From: an uncultured Porphyromonadaceae bacterium
GTDB lineage: Bacteria > Bacteroidota > Bacteroidia > Bacteroidales > Muribaculaceae
Assembly: GCA_902491625.1 (NCBI GenBank)
Contig: CABUIO010000016.1
Location: 1-50,672 of the forward strand
Reading direction: 5' to 3'
DNA: 50,672 bases
Within the stretch, counting starts at the first letter, position 1. Each line of letters opens with the position of its first letter. The position numbers were made by a program, and so were the translations under genes. Shown here in pieces: positions 37,962-47,569 of this stretch. The notes below the pieces were generated by a model that saw nothing but the letters and a program-made list of their open reading frames with translations, was not told where the DNA came from and did not search any database.

Positions 37962-40931
37962 ATGCGAATAAAATACAAATCTGCATTATCACTTATTCTA
38001 CTTACAGCCTCTTGTTTCACGCTCCGTGCTCAGGAATCGGTTGCACAGGAGAAATGGGAACAGAACAGTAATATAACGGAACTGAGGAAAATCGAGCTCG
38101 GACAATGGCATGTCCTCGACACCGTTATAAACAAATGGGAAGACAAGTACGGTAATACGATGTTTCATAATTATCCTTCATGTTATCTTCTCGACCTCAA
38201 GGAAGATAAAGATGAGGTAACCCCCGGGAAAGCATACGTTCTGAAGGATATGGCCGATATGTTCGGTCCCGAAGGCCTTCTCAGAGATGCTCAAGACAAC
38301 CTTGACCGCCTGATGCAGAGCCCGCTGATGACGGGTACAAAACTTGTCTACACGGCCAAGGGGGGCCGGGTCGAGGTCGATTTTATGTTTGGATCGGGCG
38401 GCTTCGGCAATAGATTGTGTTATTTTTACGTTCCGGCCAACTCCGAAACAGACGCAACGACTTTGTCGATCGCTCAGGCACTCGCCGACAATAAGATACC
38501 GACATTCTGTATAGACAACCAGATGCGTACCTCGACCCATATGGTTCGCTCAAAGAAGGAAAACGGTGTATGGACGAAAGTCGACGAAAAGGTCGGCAAC
38601 AGCGCCTTGGGCGACAAACTCAAAGTCGCTGATTTCGACGGGTGGGGCGACGACCTTATCGAAGGCAAGCGTTTCAGGCTTAAATATTTCGGCCCGGATT
38701 ACACCGATGCACCAACCGACGACTTTCCCGAGGGCACTCGCATTTATTTCTTTCTCGCGACATATGACAACTACGGGTGGGACGGAAGCGACTCTTCCGT
38801 AAAACCATATTCCATCAAGTTCGCCTACCGTCAGCTCAACCGTGAGTTCGGGAATCAAGGTAAATGGGATTATATAAACAATGAAAAACATAAGGAGAAA
38901 TATGACACCTACGGCCCCGGAATCTTCGCTGCCGCCGCTGTCAACTTCACCTATACCGACTCTGACAAAGGAAGCCTTGAGAATGTTCAGTTCCTGACAT
39001 GGGAAGACTATGTCCAGCCCGATAAAGATAACAAAGTCGGAGACTTCGATATGGGCGACGTCGGTTTCGGACTCTATGGCGTCAGCAACCCTTTTTTCGA
39101 TGTGATCTCTGAGTCGACTATTCAGCTTCAGGCTATTCAGGAGGCCAAAGACTATCAGGATAATTTCGTAGGCAATAATAAAGGCGCCTGGAAAAATGCC
39201 TACCGTTATAAGTTTATCCTGACTAACGGCCAGACTACGAGTAACGGAGACCCCGAGAAACAGGTTTATTCACGCGGATTGCAGCCTGTCACTTTCACTG
39301 AGGAAAACGCAGAAACCCACGAGGGACACTTCAATCCATCGTATACATGGGCGTCGATACGCCGTTTCACCGATGATTCGGAAGAGGGCGAAGTCGTGAA
39401 ATATGTTGTAATCAAAAAATCGGCAAGGCTTTCCGTGGATGCAAAGCCCAAAGTCGAAGACCTCATCAATCCCGACCTCATTTACCGGATTGAATATGCG
39501 ATGGCTGATACCTACGATGAGACTAAGGTCCCTGAGAAGTGGGACGGCACGTGGTATAACAGCGAGGAAAAAAAGCATGAAACTTATTTCGACCACCGCC
39601 GCGGCACGGATAACGACAAAACCGCTCTGCCTCTCGAAAGGATGTCAAGTCTTTATTACGACGTTACGGAGGATCTGAATTCCGAAGGCAAATATATCAA
39701 CAGCAAACGATTCTGGATGATGTTCGCGTTCCGCGACGGTATCAGAGTCAAGACCAACGAGTCGGCCGTCGCTTCGCCGCGCGCAAAAGTTGTCATAGAG
39801 CCGCGGGGCACAGCCGCATCGATAGATCTCGCCGACGCCGAGACAAAGCATCTTGAATCGCTTGACAAACTGAATCCTGTCGATAACCGCACATTCTTTA
39901 CGCTGACCTACAATCCTAAAACTGAGCTTTACGGAAAAGAACACATATCGGCTCTGTTCATTGTAAACGAAAATGGCAATCGCTTTTGCAAAATCAAACA
40001 AGATGAGAATGGCAATTGGAAAACCGAAGTCGAGAGCAAAGACCATGCCGACAATCAGCATCCGGATTTTAAAATCCTGAAAGTCATTGATGAGAACGAC
40101 AACTGCCGCCATTTCGTGTTGAGTACAAATCTTGCGACCGACAAGAAATTCGGCGTCATGGTCGAGACGCAACGCGACCTGAGATTCAATGGTATCCCTG
40201 TTATAGAATACAACACGTTCGGCGGCTATCCGGTCGAATGTCCGATGCCGGCGCTAAGCTTCAACGAACCCGAACTTTACAATAAAGGTGTGGTTGAAGA
40301 CGGCAACAAAAAGTCGTATAAGGTGTTCGTTTATACCGGATGGTCTTTGACGGACGCTTCAGGTTCACCCGTGCCGGATGCTAAATTTTCGCAGTGGCGC
40401 AAATACAACAGTCCAACTTACCAGTGGAACAATAGCGATGATTCATATCTCAACATACTCCACAACAGCAACGTTGCCTCGGGCACTATCCCGGAAGATC
40501 GTTATAAAGAATGGATCGGAAACTTTGGTAACGAACTGTATTACAACAGCGATGGCACGTGGACAAACTACGATATCCTCGCTCAGAAAAACGAAGAGGA
40601 TCTCAACGAAGTGACAGGCGAATATGTTCTGAGAGCCTATATCCCCTCCGTGCCCTATATACTGAAAGACAGCCAGTCAATGATGAGAGCCGACGGAGCG
40701 ACTGAAAACGAAACGACAGAACCATCCACCACGTATTTGGTTCTTGAAGCAAAACAACCTTTCAGCAAAACCAGAAACGAACTTCCAACAGGAATCGATA
40801 CAATCACCACCGACACTGACGCGCCAGCTGTATATTACAATCTGCAGGGGCAGCGGGTAGCCTTTCCCATAGCCGGTGAGATCTACATTGTCAGACGTGG
40901 CGCGAGGGTCACGAAAGAGATCATCCGCTGA
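37962..40931 (+). CDS. large secreted protein with DUF4114-like region and T9SS-like C-terminus
   Basis: 989 residues. The start is a signal peptide (MRIKYKSALSLILLTASCFTLRAQ). The first third contains a DUF4114-like part (FGSGGFGNRLCYFYVPANSE, DGWGDDLIEGKRFRLKYFG); the middle is beta-rich with no other recognisable domain. The C-terminus (PAVYYNLQGQRVAFPIAGEIYIVRRGARVTKEIIR) is the type found on many secreted proteins of Muribaculaceae and Prevotella and may direct it to the type IX pathway or the surface. The gene stands alone and is followed by a strong terminator. Confidence 0.88.
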   Translation: MRIKYKSALSLILLTASCFTLRAQESVAQEKWEQNSNITELRKIELGQWHVLDTVINKWEDKYGNTMFHNYPSCYLLDLKEDKDEVTPGKAYVLKDMADMFGPEGLLRDAQDNLDRLMQSPLMTGTKLVYTAKGGRVEVDFMFGSGGFGNRLCYFYVPANSETDATTLSIAQALADNKIPTFCIDNQMRTSTHMVRSKKENGVWTKVDEKVGNSALGDKLKVADFDGWGDDLIEGKRFRLKYFGPDYTDAPTDDFPEGTRIYFFLATYDNYGWDGSDSSVKPYSIKFAYRQLNREFGNQGKWDYINNEKHKEKYDTYGPGIFAAAAVNFTYTDSDKGSLENVQFLTWEDYVQPDKDNKVGDFDMGDVGFGLYGVSNPFFDVISESTIQLQAIQEAKDYQDNFVGNNKGAWKNAYRYKFILTNGQTTSNGDPEKQVYSRGLQPVTFTEENAETHEGHFNPSYTWASIRRFTDDSEEGEVVKYVVIKKSARLSVDAKPKVEDLINPDLIYRIEYAMADTYDETKVPEKWDGTWYNSEEKKHETYFDHRRGTDNDKTALPLERMSSLYYDVTEDLNSEGKYINSKRFWMMFAFRDGIRVKTNESAVASPRAKVVIEPRGTAASIDLADAETKHLESLDKLNPVDNRTFFTLTYNPKTELYGKEHISALFIVNENGNRFCKIKQDENGNWKTEVESKDHADNQHPDFKILKVIDENDNCRHFVLSTNLATDKKFGVMVETQRDLRFNGIPVIEYNTFGGYPVECPMPALSFNEPELYNKGVVEDGNKKSYKVFVYTGWSLTDASGSPVPDAKFSQWRKYNSPTYQWNNSDDSYLNILHNSNVASGTIPEDRYKEWIGNFGNELYYNSDGTWTNYDILAQKNEEDLNEVTGEYVLRAYIPSVPYILKDSQSMMRADGATENETTEPSTTYLVLEAKQPFSKTRNELPTGIDTITTDTDAPAVYYNLQGQRVAFPIAGEIYIVRRGARVTKEIIR

Positions 40932-40943
40932 GAATACCCTCTA

Positions 40944-40985
40944 AATCCGGCCAGGAGCCTCGACAGCTCCCGGCCGGATTTTTTC
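40944..40985 (+). terminator. terminator of the secreted-protein gene
   Basis: AAATCCGGCC-AGGAGC pairs with GCTCC-CGGCCGGATTT around a seven-base loop, and a T-run follows. It closes the single gene. Confidence 0.92.
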
Positions 40986-41286
40986 ATTTCGTGACCTGTA
41001 AAATTTTCCTCAAATCCGCATCTATTGAGTGCAAAGCCACAGGACAAGCGCATGAGATTTTTCGGAGTTTGTGCACGATATATCCGTTTTTTTCGTATTT
41101 TTGCAGCTTACAGGGAGATAGCCACGATGTCGTGCGGCATATCGTTGCGGTACGCGGCAAGTTCCCGCGGTGCGCGGCTGCACCATGGTGCAGCCCTACG
41201 TTAGGGTGCAGCCATTAAACGCTAACGGAAAAATCGGCGGTTTCCCTGAATTGATTCTCAAACCGATAACAAATAAAACAGTATAC
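40986..41286 (+). promoter_or_regulatory. leader of the srf-like operon with promoter and palindromic repeat
   Basis: TATTTTTG at 41096-41103 fits the Bacteroidota -7 element, with no well-spaced TTTG. Transcription would start near 41109, leaving a leader of about 178 bases. In it lies GGCTGCACCATGGTGCAGCC (41176-41195), a perfect 20-base palindrome, within a 31-bp unit (41172-41202) whose exact reverse complement lies inside the third gene of the same operon (48155-48185). The first ATG in this palindrome begins an N-terminal extension that I do not believe is used. Confidence 0.65.
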
Positions 41287-44200
41287 ATGGAAATTTCTTT
41301 GATATCCGATTCCGGCATTCAGTTCTATACTTTGCCTCAGGAGGTGACTATCGACGTGGCGGCGAATCTCATCAGGCCGCAGCGTTTCTTCGAGTATGAA
41401 TTCCACAGGACGACGTATCTGGACAGTGTCCTGTTCGTCAACAACGAGTACGTGAAGCGTTCGAGCCTGCTGAGCGCCCATTATCTCAATGCGGAGACCA
41501 ATGAGCTGACGGTGCCGGAGCAGGAGCTGAACATGCAGCTTCTGGGACCTGTGGCTCAGGAGAAGGTGATGACTGTCAACAATATCAACCAGCCTCTCGG
41601 CCCCAAGCGCGAGGCGGCGCTGTCGCTCATAGAGAACCGCTGGATTCCGCTGCCGTATTTCCATGAGGGGGAGCCGGGACATTCGATGGCGCCGACGGAC
41701 TGGTGCCGCGTGATGTTCTCTCCGGTGAGAAACCGCAAGGCTTCCGATGACGAGGAGGAGGACGATTTCGAGGAGGAGAACCGCACGTACCGTGTGACCT
41801 TAGCCTTCGACACTACGACCGGCACTGCGCCGGACTATCTGTCGGGTCAGGGGGATCCTGACGTCTCGCCGGCGCCTTATTTCGAGGGGCAGAATTCGCG
41901 CCACTACGCTCTGTGCGGCGTCTCGCGCTCGCAGATGGATCATCAGAATCTCCCGAAGTCGAAGCTTGTACATATCGAGAGTTCGCAGATTCCGATGTCG
42001 GTGCTGTCGTTCTGCAGCGAGAAATACAATCCGTGGCTCAATCCGGCGCTGCAGGAGATCTTCAAGTCGACAGATCTCGCGATGCTTCCTCCCGGACAAA
42101 AGCTCAAATACATAGCCTACTATATATATTTCGTCAGCACGATCCACAAGATGGGATTCCTGCCGGACGTGAAGCTCTATAACGCGGAGTCATATCCGGC
42201 CATAAAGACGACACTCGTGCTCGACATCGGCAATTCGCGCACCTTCGGTCTGCTTGCGGAGGATCCTCTGGATCCGTCGTTCTCCAACACGGCGATCCTC
42301 GCACTCCGCGACCTGGGCACCGGCAGGCTCTACAAGGATCCGTTCGACATGCGCCTCTGCTTCAAGGAGGAGCGTTTCGGCGTGGAGATGAGTGAGAGGT
42401 TCCAGTGGCCGAGCGTGGTGCGTTTAGGCCACGAGGCTCTGGACGCCATCTACGGCGGCGGCAACCGTTCGCTGCTGGATTCGCGTCAGTACGACACGTC
42501 GCATTCGTCGCCCAAGCGCTATCTGTGGGACAACGAACCTTTCCGGGGTGAATGGAAGTTCATCTCCGAGAAGGACAGGGTCAACGGCCCGGCCCACTCG
42601 GTCTTTTTCCACGGCCTGATGGAGCAGTTCCGCAGCGACGGCAGCTTCACTCCCGATCCGCGCATGATGGGCTCGCGCTGCGAGTTCTCCAGAGCCTCGC
42701 TGATGACCTTCGCGTTTGTCGAGATACTTCTTCAGGCGCGCAGCCAGGCCAACAGCTACAGTTTCCGACTGCACGCGGGCAAGGAGAACCAACCGCGCCA
42801 CATCACGCGCATCATCCTGACGTGTCCGACAGCGATGACGCGCCACGAGCAGATCGTGCTGCGCCGCAGCATGGAGGAGGCCTCGATAGCCCTGAAACGA
42901 TACTATGCGGGAACCTTCATGGATGTCTACGATCCCTCAACGGACGGCGAGAAGGTGGAGATCATACCCTCGGTGGCCGACCTTAAGCTCGACATCGACA
43001 ACATCGACCGCCGCCGCTCGTGGAACTACGACGAGGCGACATGCTGCCAGATGGTCTATGTCTACTCCGAGCTTCGCCGCTTCCTTGGCAACACCGCGGA
43101 GTTCTTCGCCACCTACGGACGGCGCCGCAACGCCGAGGAGAAGCCCTCACTGACCGTTGCGAGCATCGACATAGGCGCGGGCACCTCCGACCTGATGATC
43201 TGCAACTACCGCGACGAGGGGATGAGCCTTGAGGCGCGTCCGCTCTTCTTCGAGAGCTTCCACAGCGCCGGCGACGACCTCGTGAAACGCATCATCACCG
43301 ACGTGCTTCTCGAAGGCCCGCGCCAGTCATATCCCGGCGCCTCGGGCATCATCACGGCACGTCTGATCGCCGACCACTGTCCCGACGTGGCCGAGAAGAT
43401 GCACCATTTCTTCGGTGACACTGCCAACATGGGTGTCGTTGAGCGCCGCATGCGCAAGGAATTCAACGTTCAGGTGCTCATCCCGATAGCCTACCGTCTT
43501 CTCGACATGCTGCAGCGCGGCGAGGCTCATCGCGAGCTTACGTTCGCCGACCTATTCCCCGAGAACCATCCCTCGACGCAGCTCATGGACTTCTTCGCCG
43601 ACCAGATGGGTTTCCGTTTCGAGGAACTCAGCGTGACATATTCTCCCGACTATCTCAACGAAATCGTGCGCCGTGTCTTCGAGATGCCCCTGCGCAAGTG
43701 GGCGGGCATCTTCTCCGCCTTCAAGGCCGACATCGTGCTGCTGAGCGGCCGTCCGTGCTCGCTGCCTCAGGTGCGGTCGCTGATGCGCCGCCTTATGCCT
43801 GTGGCACCCAACCGCCTCATCTCCATGGCCGATTACCGCGTCGGCGCATGGTATCCCGGCTCGACCGACGTCGGACGCTTCTCCGACAAGAAGTCGCTGG
43901 TGGCCGTAGGCGCCCTTATCGCATATCTCGCCTCCGACGGCAAGCTTCCGATGTTCAAGCTCAACACCACGCTGCTGAAGAAGAAGATCCTCCCCACGAG
44001 CGAATACGTCGGCGTGATGAACACGCGCACCGGCGCCGTGGAGACGCTCCTCACGCCACGCCGTAACATCGCCGACATCAAGGTGTCCGGTTTCCCGGTA
44101 TGCTTCGGCACCAAGCAGCTCGACATCGACGGCTATCCCACACGCATGATCTATTGCCTGGACTTCAACCACAAGGTGCTCCGCGCCGAGGCCGGACGCG

Positions 44201-44511
44201 CCATCATACGCAACCGCGGACTGGATCCAGACACTCCGGTGGAGACTCTGCCGCGCGACATGGTCAGCGACTTCATGGAGACCCTGCGCCTGCGCACATG
44301 CACGCATCTGCCGCTCACTTTCTCCCTCGAACGCGACTACACCACCGACAAGGAGAGCGTCAAGATCACCGGTATCATCGACCAGGAGGGCAACAGCATC
44401 AATCCGCAGCTCTTCGACCTACGTCTGCAAAGCCGCGCCGAACACGAGGCCGGATGGCTCGACACCGGCGTCTTCATCCTTCACATCAACACTCCTCAAA
44501 ACTCCATCTAA
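41287..44511 (+). CDS. srfB: SrfB-like protein, actin/Hsp70-fold ATPase
   Basis: 1074 residues from MEISLISDSGIQFYTL; upstream residues would be encoded by the palindromic repeat. The two nucleotide-binding loops of the actin/Hsp70 fold are visible: LVLDIGNSRTFG at D313 and ASIDIGAGTSDL at D628. Other SrfB-like parts are SLLDSRQYDTSHSSPKRYLWDNEPFRGEW (about 400-430), a TCPTAMTRHEQIVLR segment and a VLLSGRPCSLPQVRSLMRRLMP C-terminal adenosine-like motif. SrfB belongs to the SrfABC operon, first described as regulated by SsrB in Salmonella; its function is not settled. It precedes the SrfC-like gene by 15 bases. Confidence 0.85.
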   Translation: MEISLISDSGIQFYTLPQEVTIDVAANLIRPQRFFEYEFHRTTYLDSVLFVNNEYVKRSSLLSAHYLNAETNELTVPEQELNMQLLGPVAQEKVMTVNNINQPLGPKREAALSLIENRWIPLPYFHEGEPGHSMAPTDWCRVMFSPVRNRKASDDEEEDDFEEENRTYRVTLAFDTTTGTAPDYLSGQGDPDVSPAPYFEGQNSRHYALCGVSRSQMDHQNLPKSKLVHIESSQIPMSVLSFCSEKYNPWLNPALQEIFKSTDLAMLPPGQKLKYIAYYIYFVSTIHKMGFLPDVKLYNAESYPAIKTTLVLDIGNSRTFGLLAEDPLDPSFSNTAILALRDLGTGRLYKDPFDMRLCFKEERFGVEMSERFQWPSVVRLGHEALDAIYGGGNRSLLDSRQYDTSHSSPKRYLWDNEPFRGEWKFISEKDRVNGPAHSVFFHGLMEQFRSDGSFTPDPRMMGSRCEFSRASLMTFAFVEILLQARSQANSYSFRLHAGKENQPRHITRIILTCPTAMTRHEQIVLRRSMEEASIALKRYYAGTFMDVYDPSTDGEKVEIIPSVADLKLDIDNIDRRRSWNYDEATCCQMVYVYSELRRFLGNTAEFFATYGRRRNAEEKPSLTVASIDIGAGTSDLMICNYRDEGMSLEARPLFFESFHSAGDDLVKRIITDVLLEGPRQSYPGASGIITARLIADHCPDVAEKMHHFFGDTANMGVVERRMRKEFNVQVLIPIAYRLLDMLQRGEAHRELTFADLFPENHPSTQLMDFFADQMGFRFEELSVTYSPDYLNEIVRRVFEMPLRKWAGIFSAFKADIVLLSGRPCSLPQVRSLMRRLMPVAPNRLISMADYRVGAWYPGSTDVGRFSDKKSLVAVGALIAYLASDGKLPMFKLNTTLLKKKILPTSEYVGVMNTRTGAVETLLTPRRNIADIKVSGFPVCFGTKQLDIDGYPTRMIYCLDFNHKVLRAEAGRAIIRNRGLDPDTPVETLPRDMVSDFMETLRLRTCTHLPLTFSLERDYTTDKESVKITGIIDQEGNSINPQLFDLRLQSRAEHEAGWLDTGVFILHINTPQNSI

Positions 44512-44526
44512 TCTTCAGGAAACACA

Positions 44527-47499
44527 ATGGAATCAGCATATAAAGGCAATCAGACCATAGAGACCGTGCTCGCAAGCCGCATCGAGGCCGAGCAGAACAC
44601 ATCGAAGACCATACTGAACTGGGCGCAGACGAACCTCGGGCGTCAGGACTACGGCAAGATCCGCGACAATGTCTACACCGGCAAGGTCGAGATGCGCCGC
44701 ATCGACAACGCCCTGCACACCAATCCGGCAGCAGCCATCTTCGGCGAGAGCCAGGTCGGTAAATCCTACCTCGTCAACAACCTCCTCAAGAACGCCTCCA
44801 ACCGTTTCAGCGTGAAATATCCCGGCCACGAGGAGATCAACTTCCTCAGCGAACTGAATCCGCTGGGAGGCGGCGCCGAGTCCACGAGCCTCATCACGCG
44901 CTTCACGGCGCGTCCGACCAACTCGCCCGATCCGTCGTATCCGATCAAGGCGCGCATCTTCACACCCGCCGACATGGCGCTCATCATCGCCGACTCCTTC
45001 TACAGCGACATCAAGAACCACAACTTCCCCACAAAGGAAGCGCTGCAGGCCGACGTCGACGCCATGGCCGAGAAATACGGCTCGCTGAATCCCACACAGA
45101 GCCATTTCACAGCCGAGGATGTCTACGAGATGGCGCTCTATCTTGAGCCGACACGCTTCCCCATCGCCAAGCACTGGCTTGAGACACTCCACGCGAGCGG
45201 CTATTTCAAGCGCCTCGCCGACATCATCGCCAATGTGGCTCCATCGGCCTGGAAAGAGGTGTTCGCCATCCTCTGGAACAACAATCCGATCCTCACCGAC
45301 ATCTTCTCGCGTCAGGTGCGTCTGCTCCACGACGTGGGCTACGCCACGACCGTCTACATCGACATCGAGCCTCTTCGCAACGCCGACGGCACGATCCTGA
45401 GCGTGGACCGCATCCGCGAGTTCTTCGGCCTGACCCATACGGAAAAAGGGGAGGAGCTGCGTGTGGCCTCCGTGCCCGACATGAAGGTGCGGACACCCGA
45501 GGGCGTCCGCACGGTCAAGAAGAGCGAGTTCACCTCCGTGACCGCCGAGGTCGTGCTTGAGGTGCCCGACGACGTCGCCTCGGAGAAGAGCTTCCTTAAG
45601 AACCTCGACATCCTCGACTTCCCCGGCGCCCGCACCCGCGAGAACACCGACGAGAAAGAGATCACCGCCGACCGCGCCTGCAACATGGTGCTCCGCGGAC
45701 GCGTGGCCTATCTCTTCAACAAATACTCGCGCAGCTACCTCATCACCTCGCTTCTCTTCTGCTACCACAACCAGCAGTCCAACGTCAAGACACTCTCCGA
45801 ACTGTTGGGCAACTGGATCGGCGACATGGTGGGCAAGACGCCCGAGGAGCGCGCCATGAACCTCAGCGGCGTGGAAGTGCCGCCGCTCTTCCTGGTGGGC
45901 ACCAAATTCAACCTCGACCTCAACCGCAACCATCAGACCGAGGGCCCCGACGCCTCCCCCGAGTCGCTGCAGCGCACCACCACCAACCGCTGGGAGAACC
46001 GCTTCGACAAGTTCCTGCTCGACATCGTCGACGGCCGCGATCCGCTCCACTGGTACAACGCCTGGACTCCCGGCCACACTTTCGACAACCTCTATCTGCT
46101 GCGCGACTTCAGCTGGAGCACCGAGGCTTTCGACGGCTTCCTGACCACCCGCAGGGAGACCGCCGAGAAGGATCCGGAGTTCATGGGCAAGCTTAAGGAG
46201 ACATTCCTCGGCTATCCGGCCGTGCGCACCCATTTCCGCAACCCCGAGGAGGCATGGCGGCGTTCCGCCACACCCAACGAGGACGGTTCGGAATATATCA
46301 TCGAGAACCTCGTGAAGGCCTCGCGTGTAGCCGTCGAACAGCGCAACCGCCGCTTCGAGAGGATCGTGACCGACAACCTCGTCAACACGTTCCGCACCAT
46401 CGAACCTTTCTACCACGACGACGATGCCTCCGCACGCATAGCCTCGACGATGCGCGACGCCGGACGCCTGAGCCTCATCCTCGACACGCTCTTCTCCTCG
46501 CGTCCGCAGTTCTTCTCCGAGTTCCTTTCGGCGCTCCTCATCAGCGAAGACAAACTCCACGACAAGGTGCTCGACGTCGCCACCGAGGTGAAGCTGCTCA
46601 AAGACACCGACATCACCCCACTGCTGGCCATCCGCGAGCGCGCGGGCATCGACTCCACGCTCTCCGACGATGAGAACATACGCCGCATCCTGAGCGTCTA
46701 CCATCTGCCCGACGTCTCCGCCGTCGACGAATATCTGCAGCGCGAGGGATTCTCGATCGAAGACGTGCTGCGTCCTTCCGCCGCCAAGAACCTCACGCAG
46801 ATCCTTGTGGAAGAGATGGAACGTTTCTGGATCCACAGCTACATCAATCCGGCCAATCTGGAGCGTTTCCGCGAGTTCGGACTCACAGACGCCGACCTTG
46901 AGGCCATCACCGGCTCCCTCATCGCGCTCTACACGCAGAAGCTCCACATCAGCTCCATGATAATCAGCCGTCTGCGCAAATACATCACCACGCCCGACCG
47001 CCTCGACGACATGGCAGATCTCATCGCCGACCTCACCGCCGAGATGTTCAACAAGTTCGTCAACAGTTTCGGCTCGGCCTACTATTCCGACGAACTCCGC
47101 GCCGAAATCGACGCCACGGCCTCCAAGGAGAATATCTCGCTGGCATCGGCGGCAGACGGCGAATATGACCACTGCGAATTCAACGAGCGCAAGACACTCG
47201 ACTGCATGAGCCGAGTGTTCCGCACGTTCGAGAAAGTCGACGACGTGCTCAACAATCCCGAGAACAACGCCGAGTCGCTGCAGTACTTCTCCAACTACAC
47301 CTCGTTCAGGTCATGGACCGACAACATGATGCGCGGCTTCCTCGCCTCGTGCGACATCCCCAAATATGACATAGCACGCAACGAGAGCCTCCGCGCCATG
47401 ATGGTCGACGCATTCTCGGCAGCAGCCTTAGAGGAGGTCATCGCCACGATGCCCGACATCGACGCCAAGCTCCGCAAGATGCGTGCCGTGGCGCAATAA
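44527..47499 (+). CDS. srfC: SrfC-like dynamin-type GTPase
   Basis: 990 residues. Residues 65-85 have a P-loop (FGESQVGKSYLVNNLL, GESQVGKS at 73-80). The G3 motif is DILDFPGAR (DFPG 364-367), and VGTKFNLD (about 457-463) is in the position of G4. Between G1 and G3 lies a long insertion; the C-terminal half is helical, rich in Arg and Glu, like a stalk of dynamin-type proteins. It matches the SrfC proteins of the SrfABC set, though longer. Whether it reaches the membrane itself is unknown. The P-loop and DxPG are clear; the G4 is less canonical. Confidence 0.85.
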   Translation: MESAYKGNQTIETVLASRIEAEQNTSKTILNWAQTNLGRQDYGKIRDNVYTGKVEMRRIDNALHTNPAAAIFGESQVGKSYLVNNLLKNASNRFSVKYPGHEEINFLSELNPLGGGAESTSLITRFTARPTNSPDPSYPIKARIFTPADMALIIADSFYSDIKNHNFPTKEALQADVDAMAEKYGSLNPTQSHFTAEDVYEMALYLEPTRFPIAKHWLETLHASGYFKRLADIIANVAPSAWKEVFAILWNNNPILTDIFSRQVRLLHDVGYATTVYIDIEPLRNADGTILSVDRIREFFGLTHTEKGEELRVASVPDMKVRTPEGVRTVKKSEFTSVTAEVVLEVPDDVASEKSFLKNLDILDFPGARTRENTDEKEITADRACNMVLRGRVAYLFNKYSRSYLITSLLFCYHNQQSNVKTLSELLGNWIGDMVGKTPEERAMNLSGVEVPPLFLVGTKFNLDLNRNHQTEGPDASPESLQRTTTNRWENRFDKFLLDIVDGRDPLHWYNAWTPGHTFDNLYLLRDFSWSTEAFDGFLTTRRETAEKDPEFMGKLKETFLGYPAVRTHFRNPEEAWRRSATPNEDGSEYIIENLVKASRVAVEQRNRRFERIVTDNLVNTFRTIEPFYHDDDASARIASTMRDAGRLSLILDTLFSSRPQFFSEFLSALLISEDKLHDKVLDVATEVKLLKDTDITPLLAIRERAGIDSTLSDDENIRRILSVYHLPDVSAVDEYLQREGFSIEDVLRPSAAKNLTQILVEEMERFWIHSYINPANLERFREFGLTDADLEAITGSLIALYTQKLHISSMIISRLRKYITTPDRLDDMADLIADLTAEMFNKFVNSFGSAYYSDELRAEIDATASKENISLASAADGEYDHCEFNERKTLDCMSRVFRTFEKVDDVLNNPENNAESLQYFSNYTSFRSWTDNMMRGFLASCDIPKYDIARNESLRAMMVDAFSAAALEEVIATMPDIDAKLRKMRAVAQ

Positions 47500-47569
47500 A
47501 CCTCACGGCCAAACGTTTAGAAGTTAATTCACAGATCCATCTGTTCTCATCCTCAACTTCAACCGAAAC

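Noticed and set aside
41170..41286. N-terminal extension of the SrfB-like protein from 41170
   Set aside because: The residues would come from the palindromic repeat; the Met at 41287 has a normal A-rich leader.
44533..47172. 879-residue minus-strand frame opposite the SrfC-like gene
   Set aside because: It is a by-product of GC-rich third codon positions; the product has low-complexity Val/Gly/Glu composition and no domain, while the plus strand has clear GTPase motifs.
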